This document shows, one piece after another, positions 51,965 to 61,234 of a DNA stretch of 64,000 nucleotides; positions within the stretch are counted from its first letter, which is position 1, and each line of letters opens with the position of its first letter. The stretch is taken from positions 186,001-250,000 of the forward strand of contig NZ_CZRP01000010.1 in the NCBI RefSeq assembly GCF_001458115.1, in the 5' to 3' direction. The notes under the pieces are model-generated. The model was not told where the DNA came from and made no database searches. It saw nothing but the letters and a program-made list of their open reading frames with translations. This DNA comes from Gracilibacillus massiliensis. GTDB lineage: Bacteria; Bacillota; Bacilli; Bacillales; Amphibacillaceae. The translations under genes and the position numbers were made by a program.

Positions 51965-52004
51965 CAAAAAAATAAACTAGCGTGTTTCTCTAGTTTATTT
52001 TTTT
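51965..52004 (-). terminator. Terminator of the RNase H-like gene
   Basis: AAAAAATAAACTAG and CTAGTTTATTTTTT pair around CGTGTTTCT, with T runs in either direction; the arm overlaps the stop codon. Confidence 0.85.
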
Positions 52005-52646
52005 CGTACTATTTATTTCAATATGTTTTAACGCTTGGGAGGCTAAATGGTCTGCTTTTCGATTATCTTTGCGAGAGATTGTTTGATAGCTAGGTATAAT
52101 GCATAATTGATTCAATTCTTTTTCGATACGATCTGCCCAGTTTGATAAAGATTCTTCTAGACACGGCCATTCTCCACTTAATTGATAGATCACGACCTTC
52201 GAATCCCCTAAGAAGTGGACAGGCATATGTTGCACACCTAATTCTTTTAATTCCTTTATTGCGAGATGAAGCGCCGCATACTCTGCTTCATTATTTGTTT
52301 CGATCTCTTCAATTAAAGCATTTTTTCGAAGACGATAGGTAGATCCATTTTGGCTATAATAAACTAAACAACCAAGGCCCGCTTCTTTTGTGCTTAGATC
52401 ATATCCACCGTCAAAATATACCTTTATATCATGGGGTTCTGTTTCAATTTCTGCTATAAACTTTTGTAGTTCTTTCGCTGTCCATGTTGTTTCATGGTCA
52501 TCGATGAATTGGAGTTCTTTTGCTCTTTGTAATCTATCTAAATCCTCTGCTATTTTTAAAGCATGCTCTACTGATAAAAAATCAGACTCAAAAGAAGTAT
52601 CCACTCCTTTTGGTGTACGATATTTTACGATTAGTTTTACATTCAT
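51990..52646 (-). CDS. RNase H-like protein (reverse-transcriptase-like family, YpeP type)
   Basis: About 218 residues from the ATG after AAGGAGGTCGATTGG; the frame to 52727 is an unsupported extension. An N-terminal 75-residue domain of unknown role precedes an RNase HI fold with the catalytic set Asp in VYFDGGYD near 77, Glu in NNEAEYAAL near 117, Asp in LGDSKVVI near 143 and Asp in RKADHLA near 198. Substrate (RNA/DNA hybrids or otherwise) is not known for this group. Confidence 0.88.
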   Translation of the reverse strand: MNVKLIVKYRTPKGVDTSFESDFLSVEHALKIAEDLDRLQRAKELQFIDDHETTWTAKELQKFIAEIETEPHDIKVYFDGGYDLSTKEAGLGCLVYYSQNGSTYRLRKNALIEEIETNNEAEYAALHLAIKELKELGVQHMPVHFLGDSKVVIYQLSGEWPCLEESLSNWADRIEKELNQLCIIPSYQTISRKDNRKADHLASQALKHIEINSTKKIN

Positions 52647-52775
52647 CCAATCGACCTCCTTACCTAAGTATTGGAATCGTTTATCTGTATTATACAGCAG
52701 AAAAGATTCGTAGACATATCTCTTCATTTGCTCAATATAATATATGGTACAAGCTATTCGTAAGGAGTGAATCGA

Positions 52776-53405
52776 TTGGGCGTATTTCTTAGTTATGTAT
52801 TCTTAGGTTTATCTTTAGCAGCGCCATTAGGTCCGATAAATGCTGCACAAATCAACCATGGTATCAGAAATGGTTTCTTACATTCTTGGATGGTCGGACT
52901 CGGGTCACTATTAGGCGAAATCATATTCATATTAGGTGTTTTTTTTGGAGTCGTTCACTTCTTAGAGACACCTTTTATGAAGACGTTCTTATGGTCGTTT
53001 GGCGCCTTTGTTTTACTTTACACCGGAATAGAAAGTATGCTGTCCACTAAAACAGTAGACAGTATCGAAGAAAGAACCAAAGATTCATTGTCAAAAACAT
53101 TCCGTTCTGGCTTTCTTATTACGATAAGTAATCCCCTTTCTATTTTATTTTGGTTAGGCATTTATGGATCCGTTTTAGCTAATACCATTGATAAATATGA
53201 TCACCTGCACCTCTTTTGGTACGGAGCTGCCATTTTAATTGGCGTTATGATCTGGGATGTTACAATGGCGCTTGTTTCCAGTTCCTCAAGACACATGTTT
53301 TCCACTAACACATTAAAACTGATTTCTACTATTACAGGACTATCGCTTATTGGTTTTGCGATATACTTTGGTTTCCAAGCAGTCCAATTAATATTTAAAC
53401 TTTAA
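52776..53405 (+). CDS. LysE-family amino acid exporter
   Basis: 209 residues from TTG 52776 (AAGGAG nine bases upstream; GTG 52767 overlaps the ribosome site). Six helices; N-terminal family motif GLSLAAPLGPINAAQINHGIRNGF and TISNPLSILFWLGIYG near 120. Exports amino acids or related small molecules. Divergent from the RNase H-like gene. Confidence 0.92.
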   Translation: MGVFLSYVFLGLSLAAPLGPINAAQINHGIRNGFLHSWMVGLGSLLGEIIFILGVFFGVVHFLETPFMKTFLWSFGAFVLLYTGIESMLSTKTVDSIEERTKDSLSKTFRSGFLITISNPLSILFWLGIYGSVLANTIDKYDHLHLFWYGAAILIGVMIWDVTMALVSSSSRHMFSTNTLKLISTITGLSLIGFAIYFGFQAVQLIFKL

Positions 53406-53559
53406 TTCAACTAACAATTTACCATCTCCCTTAATAGTTATTTTAGACTATTATCTAAATTACTTTTTGAGAAATTTAGCATATAATACCCATTGCAATA
53501 TCCGATATATAATTGTAATATATTTCCGAATATAAAATAAGGAAATAAAGGAGATTTAT

Positions 53560-54234
53560 ATGAAAAAAATATACTTATTATTACTATTTCTTCTAGCTAT
53601 GTTAGTTGCTTGTCAAAACGAAGAAACCGATCAAAACGATGTACAATCAGAAGATACCGAAGAGACAACTACCGACAGCGAAGAGTTAGAAAGCGACTCT
53701 GAAACAGCAGAGGAAGAAGAGGGACAAGAAGAGGCTGAAATCCTAGAACCCTCAAATACTTCAGATACGAATGAGGAAACTATTGAGATCGTAAATTTAT
53801 TGGACAGCCCTAAAGAAATTCAACATCCAGATCTAGATGTAACAATTACGTTAGAGGAAGCATTCTTTACAATGAAGGCCACGCCAACTGGTGATAACCC
53901 TAAAGATTCGAGAGAAATCATCGCTACAGATAAAGAAATATATTTCCAAGTCATTGCTTCTATATTAAATGATACTAAAGACTCCTTTTCGTTCGGAAAT
54001 AGTTTAGGTGATGCCAAAGTCTACTTGGTATATGATAATGAACATGAATTTGATTTAACTGCAAGCGCTGAGACGAATGATGGCAATGAATTCGGAGCTT
54101 CTAGTGCTGAACCATTAACTACAACAACGGCGCACTATTTCAGAAATATACCAATTGCAGCATATGAAACAGATAAGGCATTGGCATTAAAAATTGTTGT
54201 AGGAGAAGAAGAATATAACATTGAATTGAGATAA
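53560..54234 (+). CDS. Lipoprotein with acidic linker
   Basis: 224 residues. Signal peptide with lipobox LAMLVAC, lipidated Cys near residue 18. Residues 19-75 are almost entirely Glu/Asp/Ser/Thr (a spacer). A beta-sandwich-like domain follows (about 85-224), beginning HPDLDVTITLEEAFF, of the DUF4352-like kind. Role unknown; RBS AAAGGAG. Confidence 0.85.
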   Translation: MKKIYLLLLFLLAMLVACQNEETDQNDVQSEDTEETTTDSEELESDSETAEEEEGQEEAEILEPSNTSDTNEETIEIVNLLDSPKEIQHPDLDVTITLEEAFFTMKATPTGDNPKDSREIIATDKEIYFQVIASILNDTKDSFSFGNSLGDAKVYLVYDNEHEFDLTASAETNDGNEFGASSAEPLTTTTAHYFRNIPIAAYETDKALALKIVVGEEEYNIELR

Positions 54235-54331
54235 AGTGAAACTTCTATCAATAGGAGTTCTAAATTACTCTAATTTTTAAGATAGGATTACGAACAGTTA
54301 CGCCATGATACATTCTATACTATAAAACATT

Positions 54332-54370
54332 TAGAGGTGAAAAGCTTAATTATTTTCACCTCTTTTTCTT
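54332..54370 (+). terminator. Terminator of the lipoprotein gene
   Basis: AGAGGTGAAAA and TTTTCACCTCT pair around about nine bases, followed by TTTTCTTT. Confidence 0.9.
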
Positions 54371-54492
54371 TATAAAGATTATCATTGTACTAAACATCTA
54401 GCAGCCTCTAAACCTAATTATTATAAAGTTTTTAACATGAAATCTTTCTCTTTATCCAATACTAAGCGAATTAACGGATAAGGAGTATTTTT

Positions 54493-55824
54493 ATGAGCAA
54501 TTTTAAAAATCAATTGGCCTGGTGGCAACTAGCGCTAACTGGTGTCGGATGCACAATTGGAACGGGATACTTTCTAGGTTCAAGTATTGGTATTTCTCTA
54601 ACAGGACCCTCGATTGTACTTTCTTTTCTATTCGCAGCAATTGGCACGTATATTGTATTTAACTTATTAGCAAAAATGACAGCCGCCGATCCTCAAGAAG
54701 GTTCATTTTGCTATTATGCAGAAAAGGCTTATGGAAAATGGGCAGGATTTAGTTGTGGCTGGAATTATTGGTGTTCAAGTATTCTTATCATGGGAAGTCA
54801 ATTAATTGCTTTATCGATCTTAACGAAAGAATGGTTTCCAAATATACCACTATGGGTGTTTGCTACTATCTATGCCGTATTATCTATTCTTGTAATTTTA
54901 CTTGGAACCAGAGGTTTTGATCGCATTGAAGATTTTTTGGCGATTATTAAAACTGCTGCCATCCTTATGTTTATTATCATCGCTGTTGTTGCTATTTCAG
55001 GAGGCCTATCAGGTGGACCTAAATCTTCACCAGGAATACCTACTAGTATAGAAAAAATATTTACTGGTAATTATCGTGGATTTTGGGCCTCACTTATTTA
55101 CGCTTTTTATGCTTTTGGAGGAATAGAAGTGATTGGATTAATGGCGATCCGATTAAAGAAAAAAGAGGATGCACCCAAAGCTGGAGTAGTTATGTTAAGC
55201 CTACTTTCCATTATCTATCTTATATCACTTGGTTTAACTGTTACAATGGTGTCGGTAGATCAATTCGACCCAAATGAAAGCCCTTTTGTAACAGCATTAT
55301 CCGACTATTCCCTGTCGATTTTTCCTGATCTCTTTAATGGCGCTATTATAATTGCCGGGTTTTCGACGATGACAGCGGCTTTATTTGGTGTTGTCACTCT
55401 ATTAGTATCCTTATCGAAAGATGGAGATGCTCCAAAAATATTTTCCAACAAAATAAAGAAGTTTAAAGACTTGCCCTTGCCATCTTTATTACTAGCAACG
55501 ATCGGTTTATCTGCTTCTATTATTACCGCTTTATTGCTACCAGAGAAAATATACGAGTATATCACAACTGCTGCTGGGATCTTATTGCTATACAATTGGG
55601 CATTTATTATTATCTCATCGTTACGTGTTTTAGATGGGATCAAATTTATCAATAAGGTAATAGCGATATTAGGTTTGCTGTTACTTTTCGCGGCAGTTTC
55701 AGGTACTTTAATGGAAAAAAGTATTCGTCCAGGTTTTTGGGTGAGTTTATGTATAATTGCGGTTATTGGTTTGGTTACGATTAAGTTTGACAGAAAAAAA
55801 GTGTATGAACCCAAAAGAAGCTGA
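54493..55824 (+). CDS. APC-family amino acid permease
   Basis: 443 residues, 12 membrane helices. First helix carries the substrate-binding GVGCTIGTGYFLGSS motif; YAFYAFGGIEVIGLMAIRLKKKEDAPKAG near 205 is the conserved helix 6 and loop. Substrate not predictable by eye; the AAT/GabP-like subgroup is likely. Ribosome site AAGGAGTATTTTT. Terminator follows. Confidence 0.92.
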   Translation: MSNFKNQLAWWQLALTGVGCTIGTGYFLGSSIGISLTGPSIVLSFLFAAIGTYIVFNLLAKMTAADPQEGSFCYYAEKAYGKWAGFSCGWNYWCSSILIMGSQLIALSILTKEWFPNIPLWVFATIYAVLSILVILLGTRGFDRIEDFLAIIKTAAILMFIIIAVVAISGGLSGGPKSSPGIPTSIEKIFTGNYRGFWASLIYAFYAFGGIEVIGLMAIRLKKKEDAPKAGVVMLSLLSIIYLISLGLTVTMVSVDQFDPNESPFVTALSDYSLSIFPDLFNGAIIIAGFSTMTAALFGVVTLLVSLSKDGDAPKIFSNKIKKFKDLPLPSLLLATIGLSASIITALLLPEKIYEYITTAAGILLLYNWAFIIISSLRVLDGIKFINKVIAILGLLLLFAAVSGTLMEKSIRPGFWVSLCIIAVIGLVTIKFDRKKVYEPKRS

Positions 55825-55846
55825 CAATTAAGCCAGCTTCTTTTTA
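55812..55846 (+). terminator. Terminator of the amino acid permease gene
   Basis: AAAGAAGCTG and CAGCTTCTTT pair around about 11 bases, followed by TTAATAAA; the 5' arm overlaps the stop region. Confidence 0.88.
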
Positions 55847-55916
55847 ATAAATTGGTCTTATGCTATTGGTTAGTCGCTGCACACTTATTAATACAGAGCA
55901 CTTTTTAATTTAAGAA

Positions 55917-58166
55917 TTAATTCTCACTAAAAGTAAGGGGATATGTCTGACCAGCAATCGTTTCAAATTCTTTTCTTTCGTTATTATATAATACGACACA
56001 TTTTTCGCCCTCCAAAGAATGAATCACAGCTTCTTTCAATTCACCCTTATCCCAAGACAAGTCGACTTCGAATCCACCTCTTGCTTTTAGACCAGTGACT
56101 TTTCCTGTTGTCCATTGCTTAGGCAGTGCTGGAAGAAGGTGTAACTCTCCATTATGGCTTTGTAGCAACAATTCTGCGATGCCCGCTGTGCCACCAAAAT
56201 TTCCATCGATCTGAAATGGTGGATGATTATCAAATAAATTTGGTAGAGTTGAAGACTTTAGCAATTCAAGAATATTCTGATAAGCTAATTCTCCCTCTTG
56301 TAAACGGGCCCACATGTTAATAATCCAGGCACGACTCCATCCTGTATGTCCGCCACCAGATTGTAACCTTCTTTCTAATGTCACTTTTGCTGCTTCAGTC
56401 AGCTCCGGTGTATGGTTTGGTGACATTTGTTTTCCTGGATACAAAGCAAACAAGTGTGAAATATGACGATGACCAGGTTCTTCTTCATCATAATCTTCTA
56501 GCCATTCTTGAATTTGACCATGCTTTCCTATTTTCGGTTTTGGTAATTTATCTCTTAATTCGAGCAATTGCTCTCGAAATGTCTGATCAATGTCTAAAAT
56601 CTCACTAGCTTCTATACAACTAGTAAAAAGAGCAAATATAATCTGACTATCCATTGACGGCCCTTCACATAAGGTTCCTTTTTCACCATTTGGTAAAATG
56701 TACGTATTCTCAGGTGAAACAGACGGAGTTGTTATTAACAATCCCTCTTCATTTTCAATTAAAAAATCAACAAAAAATAAAGCAGCTTCTTTTAACGTAT
56801 CATAGGAATCATCCAAAAATTTCACATCACGTGTAAACTCAAAATGCTCCCACAAGTGTAAACAAAGCCAGGCAGCACCCATTGGCCAAATTGACGCAGG
56901 CATGTAAATGTCTTGTGGGGCGGTGTCCCCCCATATATCCGTATTGTGATGGGCAGTAAAACCACGACATCCATACATACTTTCAGCCGTTTTTTTACCA
57001 TTCGTTTTTATTTTCTCGATATGTTCAAATAGTGGATGATGCAATTCAGATAAATTACAGATTTCTGCTGGCCAATAATTCATCTGCGCGTTAATATTAA
57101 TAGTGAATTTACTATCCCAAGGCGGCAACATTTGTTCATTCCAAATCCCCTGTAATGTTGCTGGTAGCGAATTTGGGCGACTAGAAGATATCAGTAAATA
57201 ACGTCCGAATTGAAAGTAAGTGCTTACTAAGGATAGGTCTTCATTACCTTCTTTCACTAAATCTAAACGTTCGTCTGTCGCCAAATCGGCATCTTCTTTG
57301 TTATCGTCACCTAAATTTAACGTTACTCTCTTAAATAGCTTCTGGTAATCTTCTATATGATTTTGCAGCAACTCTTGGTAAGTGTTTACCGATGCTTTTT
57401 CAATCGTTTTTAAACATTGTTGCTCCGGATCCTCATAGCGATATGAAGTAGCTGCTGAGAGAATCAATGTTACAGCATTTGCTTTGTCAACAATTAAATG
57501 ATTTCCCAGTGTTTTAACTGAGCCATTTTCTGCTATTGCTTTAACAGCACCTCGAAAGACAATACCGTCTTTCCCTCCTGTTTCTCCTCGCATGACCAAT
57601 GAATTGTTTGATAATGCATCAAGTTCATCGTAGTTTCTTGCCTCTGCACGATCTAGCAATGTTTGAAATGAGATAGCATTAGCTCTAGTGGCGGTTAACC
57701 GTATCACCATTACTTGATCTGGATAGCTCGTAAATATCTCTCGTTTGAACCCGGTGTTTCCTATCGAATATTGCACTCTCGTAATCGCATGATCCAAATC
57801 TAATTCTCTCGAATAATTAGATAAATCGGAATCATCATGTTTCATATTTATTAGAAGATCACCCAGCGGTTCATAATGGCGCTGTGTTTCTGGTGTTCCT
57901 GTCAAGGTGAGTGCTGCCAAATCCTCTGCTTCTTTTAATCTTCCATCAGCTAATAATTTTCTAATTTGAGGTAAATGCTCCAATGCATCAGGATTATTTC
58001 GATCTCTTGGTCCCCCGTACCAAACAGAATCCTCATTTAATTGCACGCGTTCCTTATGAACACGACCGAAAACCATTCCACCTAATCTGCCATTTCCGAT
58101 TGGTAAAGCTTCATTCCAATCGTTCGCTGGCTGTTTGTACCAGAGTCCTGTGTTTAGATCTTGCAT
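55917..58166 (-). CDS. Glycoside hydrolase family 95 (alpha-L-fucosidase / alpha-L-galactosidase)
   Basis: About 749 residues from the ATG of MQDLNTGLWYKQPANDWNEALPIGNGRLGGMV, preceded by GAAGGGAG. N-terminal beta domain (1-250), (alpha/alpha)6 barrel (about 300-660) with NINAQMNYWPAEICNLSE and HHNTDIWGDTAP, which includes the Asn/Asp substrate machinery of GH95, and a C-terminal beta domain. No signal peptide, so it acts inside the cell on imported oligosaccharides. GH95 enzymes cleave alpha-1,2-L-fucose or, in some members, alpha-L-galactose. Last gene of the AraC-divergent cluster. Confidence 0.93.
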   Translation of the reverse strand: MQDLNTGLWYKQPANDWNEALPIGNGRLGGMVFGRVHKERVQLNEDSVWYGGPRDRNNPDALEHLPQIRKLLADGRLKEAEDLAALTLTGTPETQRHYEPLGDLLINMKHDDSDLSNYSRELDLDHAITRVQYSIGNTGFKREIFTSYPDQVMVIRLTATRANAISFQTLLDRAEARNYDELDALSNNSLVMRGETGGKDGIVFRGAVKAIAENGSVKTLGNHLIVDKANAVTLILSAATSYRYEDPEQQCLKTIEKASVNTYQELLQNHIEDYQKLFKRVTLNLGDDNKEDADLATDERLDLVKEGNEDLSLVSTYFQFGRYLLISSSRPNSLPATLQGIWNEQMLPPWDSKFTININAQMNYWPAEICNLSELHHPLFEHIEKIKTNGKKTAESMYGCRGFTAHHNTDIWGDTAPQDIYMPASIWPMGAAWLCLHLWEHFEFTRDVKFLDDSYDTLKEAALFFVDFLIENEEGLLITTPSVSPENTYILPNGEKGTLCEGPSMDSQIIFALFTSCIEASEILDIDQTFREQLLELRDKLPKPKIGKHGQIQEWLEDYDEEEPGHRHISHLFALYPGKQMSPNHTPELTEAAKVTLERRLQSGGGHTGWSRAWIINMWARLQEGELAYQNILELLKSSTLPNLFDNHPPFQIDGNFGGTAGIAELLLQSHNGELHLLPALPKQWTTGKVTGLKARGGFEVDLSWDKGELKEAVIHSLEGEKCVVLYNNERKEFETIAGQTYPLTFSEN

Positions 58167-58206
58167 AATTAATTGTACTCCCTTCCATATGTAACTGCTT
58201 TTTAAT

Positions 58207-59139
58207 CTAGTAATTCCACTCTGCATTCCCACTTTGCCAGGTCTTATTATGAATAAGCTGAAGAATATCCAGAACTTCTGCTAATATATCCTGATTGATC
58301 GGTTCTTCGGTCCACTTAATATTTTTCGTTATGTTGTTTACACTAGCTGTGCTGACTAGTGTAGTGGGAATCGATTCATTTTGCGTTGCATACTGAATAG
58401 CCAATTTAGCAAGATCTTCACCTTGTGCTTCACAAAATTTGGCTGCTTGCATACACAGGTGCTGTATTTCCTTATCAGCCGGGTGCCAGCTCGCAACGTC
58501 ACGCGAATTCAATAATCCCATCGATAATGGGGATGCATTCACTAATCCTACCTGCCTGTCTTCTAATAAAGGTAATAACGAAAGCAGAGATGTATCATTT
58601 AATGCATAATGACAATAGGAAAGGATAACATCTAAATCTACCTGCTTTAGCACTTTTTCAAAAATAATAAGTGGTAAACCAGATACACCCAAAAAACGAA
58701 TTTTCCCTTGCTTTTTTAATTCTTCCAAAGCAGGTATACCTTCCTCTATTACCTGGTTATATGAACCAAATTCGATATCATGCAAATATAAGATATCTAC
58801 ATAATCCGTCCCTAGTCTCTGTAAACTTTCATCAACACTTTTAGTGATTGCTTTCTTAGAGAAGTCAAAATCATCTACACCAAATCTGCCTGCTTTTGTA
58901 GAAAGAAAATATTTATCACGGGGAACATCAGCTAATGCCTTACCTAACACCGTTTCCGCCTTTGTTAAACCGTAATATGGTGAAACATCAATCAAATTGA
59001 TACCTTGATCAATGGCTGTATGTACCGTCTTGATCCCTTCCGTTTCATTGATTTCCCTAAAAACAGATCCTAACGACGATGCTCCATAACTAAGTACGGA
59101 AACATCTAATCCTGTTTGACCCAATTTTCTATATTCCAA
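58207..59139 (-). CDS. Aldo/keto reductase, L-galactose / L-fucose dehydrogenase type
   Basis: 310 residues, TIM-barrel AKR: catalytic Asp and Tyr in NLIDVSPYYG near residues 50-55, with Lys near 81 (STKAGR) and His near 115 (YLHDIEFGS). It shares with plant L-galactose dehydrogenase the stretches GASSLGSVF, DILYLHDIEFGS, VILSYCHYALND, NASPLSMGLL and WHPADKE, a much closer match than to generic AKRs. Expected reaction: L-galactose or L-fucose to the aldonolactone with NAD(P). 16 bases after the lactonase gene. Confidence 0.88.
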   Translation of the reverse strand: MEYRKLGQTGLDVSVLSYGASSLGSVFREINETEGIKTVHTAIDQGINLIDVSPYYGLTKAETVLGKALADVPRDKYFLSTKAGRFGVDDFDFSKKAITKSVDESLQRLGTDYVDILYLHDIEFGSYNQVIEEGIPALEELKKQGKIRFLGVSGLPLIIFEKVLKQVDLDVILSYCHYALNDTSLLSLLPLLEDRQVGLVNASPLSMGLLNSRDVASWHPADKEIQHLCMQAAKFCEAQGEDLAKLAIQYATQNESIPTTLVSTASVNNITKNIKWTEEPINQDILAEVLDILQLIHNKTWQSGNAEWNY

Positions 59140-59155
59140 AATATTTCCTCCTTTT

Positions 59156-59989
59156 CTATTGATTTAACTTGTAAAAGTCGATTGCATTTTGTCCAAAAAT
59201 CAATTCCTTATCTGCTTTAGAAACATGATCAGGTAATGTATCATCTAATAAACGATAGACTTGATCATAGTTAGCGGCTAATAAACAAACAGGCCAATCA
59301 CTACCATACATAATCCGATTAATGCCAAACACATTTACAATATGGTGGACGTAAGAGATAAAATCTTTAGTATCCCAGTTATCATGATTTGCTTCGGTCA
59401 CCATTCCTGATAGTTTACAATAGATAGTTTCATAACTTGCGATTTCAGTCATTTGTGTTTTCCAAGGTTCTAACCTTCCATTTTCAATTTCTGGTTTCGC
59501 TATGTGATCAATTACTCCACGTACTTTTACACGTTTTAATAATTCGCAGACAGCATCAAGCTGATTCGAAGTAACTAACAAGTCGACTGGAAGATCGATT
59601 TCTGCAAAATAAGAGAATGCATTCAAGTATTTTTCAGTTAATATGATATTCTCATCAGGCATATCTTGAATCATAATGCGAATTCCTACAAATTTTGAAT
59701 GTTTTTGAAAAGTCTCGAGCTGTTCTTTATAGGACGGATCATCAATATCAATCCACCCTACAACACCAACTATTGATTCTGAATGGTCACTCAGTTTAAG
59801 AATGTATTCCGTTTCCTCAATAGTAGGAGCTGCTTGAACTACAATCGTTTTATCAATCCCAGAATTCCTAAGATGTTTGATTAAATCTTCCTCCAGAAAA
59901 TCGCGATATAGCGTAGGAATATCTGGCGTAATCCATCCATAATCACCTCTATTTATCTTCCAATAATGCTGATGTGCATCAATTCGCAT
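59156..59989 (-). CDS. Amidohydrolase-family sugar lactonase (COG3618)
   Basis: 277 residues. N-terminal metal motif IDAHQHYW at 3-10, then conserved HIAKPE near 163 and YGSDWPVCLLAA near 238. Members hydrolyse L-fucono-, L-rhamnono- or L-galactonolactones. Position directly before the L-galactose-dehydrogenase-like gene matches the next pathway step. Confidence 0.88.
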   Translation of the reverse strand: MRIDAHQHYWKINRGDYGWITPDIPTLYRDFLEEDLIKHLRNSGIDKTIVVQAAPTIEETEYILKLSDHSESIVGVVGWIDIDDPSYKEQLETFQKHSKFVGIRIMIQDMPDENIILTEKYLNAFSYFAEIDLPVDLLVTSNQLDAVCELLKRVKVRGVIDHIAKPEIENGRLEPWKTQMTEIASYETIYCKLSGMVTEANHDNWDTKDFISYVHHIVNVFGINRIMYGSDWPVCLLAANYDQVYRLLDDTLPDHVSKADKELIFGQNAIDFYKLNQ

Positions 59990-60078
59990 GACTTTACCTC
60001 CTCAACATTTTATAGAATTCCATTGATCTTAAAACTAATTCCAGAATAAAATGTGCTATCCTAATGCTTATTTAGTGA

Positions 60079-61092
60079 TTATATCTCAATCATCGCTTTC
60101 ACAACACCATTCTTTGGTTTCAACCAACTTTCGAATTCATTGGGTAGTTCATCAAATTTCGATCGATGCGTGATAAAGCTCTTTGCATCAATGAAACCAC
60201 TTTCAATCGATTGAATAACAAAGTCAAAATCTTCTCTAGTCGCGTTTCTGCTTGCCAGTAGTGTAAGTTCTTTTGCATGAAACAAAGGATCAGAAAAGGT
60301 AATATCAGATTTAACCAACCCTACATATACTAATTTCCCACCATTTGCTGGATATTGGAAAGCATCCATCATTGATTTACTATTTCCAGTGGCATCGAAA
60401 ACAATGCTTGGCATATCACCATTCGTAATTTTCATCAATTGCTCAACAGGTTCGTTTAATACATTTATCGAAACGTCTACATCTGCCCATTGTTCAGAAA
60501 AAGCTAATCGTTCTTCATTGATATCCATTGCAATTACTTTAGCTCCTTTTTGCTTAGCAGCCTGCATTACTCCTAATCCTATAGGACCCGCACCAATCAC
60601 TAAAGCAATGTCATCTTTTTGTAAATCAGATCGTCTCACTGCATGTGCACCGATACTTAATGGTTCTAGAATAGCACTTTGATCTAAAGTTAATTCTTTT
60701 GTTTTAATGAGATGATCACATGGAACAGAGATTTGTTCCGCCATCCCACCATCAAAGTGAACCCCCATCACTTGCATATTTGTACAACAATTTGTTAGTC
60801 CTTTTTTACAGGCAATACATTCACCACATTCCATATAAGGAATAACGGATACTTGATCCCCTTGCTCTAAACCATAAGAATTCTTTCCTACTGCCTCTAT
60901 AACTCCTGCCAGCTCATGCCCTAATACTCGAGGGTACTCAAAAAATGGTTGATTTCCTGTAAACGCATGCAAATCTGTTCCACAAACCCCAATGCGTTTG
61001 ATGTTGACAATAGCTTTATCCTTTTCAAGTTGCGGTTTTTCCTTATTTATTATCTTAAAAACTCTAGGTTCTTCACAAACAATCGCCTTCAA
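60079..61092 (-). CDS. Zinc-dependent dehydrogenase, L-galactonate oxidoreductase (LgoD) type
   Basis: 337 residues, medium-chain ADH. Catalytic zinc site GVCGTDLHAFTGNQPFF near 36 and GHELAGVIEAVG near 58; four-Cys structural zinc site CGECIACKKGLTNCC near 92-106; Rossmann VIGAGPIGLGVMQ near 165. The stretches GNQPFF-YPRVLGHE, IPY, GVH-DGG and LEPLSIGAHAVRRS agree with E. coli LgoD (YjjN), which oxidises L-galactonate to D-tagaturonate. First gene of the cluster, divergent from the AraC regulator. Confidence 0.85.
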   Translation of the reverse strand: MKAIVCEEPRVFKIINKEKPQLEKDKAIVNIKRIGVCGTDLHAFTGNQPFFEYPRVLGHELAGVIEAVGKNSYGLEQGDQVSVIPYMECGECIACKKGLTNCCTNMQVMGVHFDGGMAEQISVPCDHLIKTKELTLDQSAILEPLSIGAHAVRRSDLQKDDIALVIGAGPIGLGVMQAAKQKGAKVIAMDINEERLAFSEQWADVDVSINVLNEPVEQLMKITNGDMPSIVFDATGNSKSMMDAFQYPANGGKLVYVGLVKSDITFSDPLFHAKELTLLASRNATREDFDFVIQSIESGFIDAKSFITHRSKFDELPNEFESWLKPKNGVVKAMIEI

Positions 61093-61234
61093 TTACATAT
61101 GCCTCCTATGTGTGTTCATAATGAAATAAATATATTGTATAAATATAGATTAACAAAAATAAATTGAAATAAAAATTGCATTTATTGCTTTATTTATACT
61201 GTTTTTTGATATATGGTAAAGATAGGTGATATTT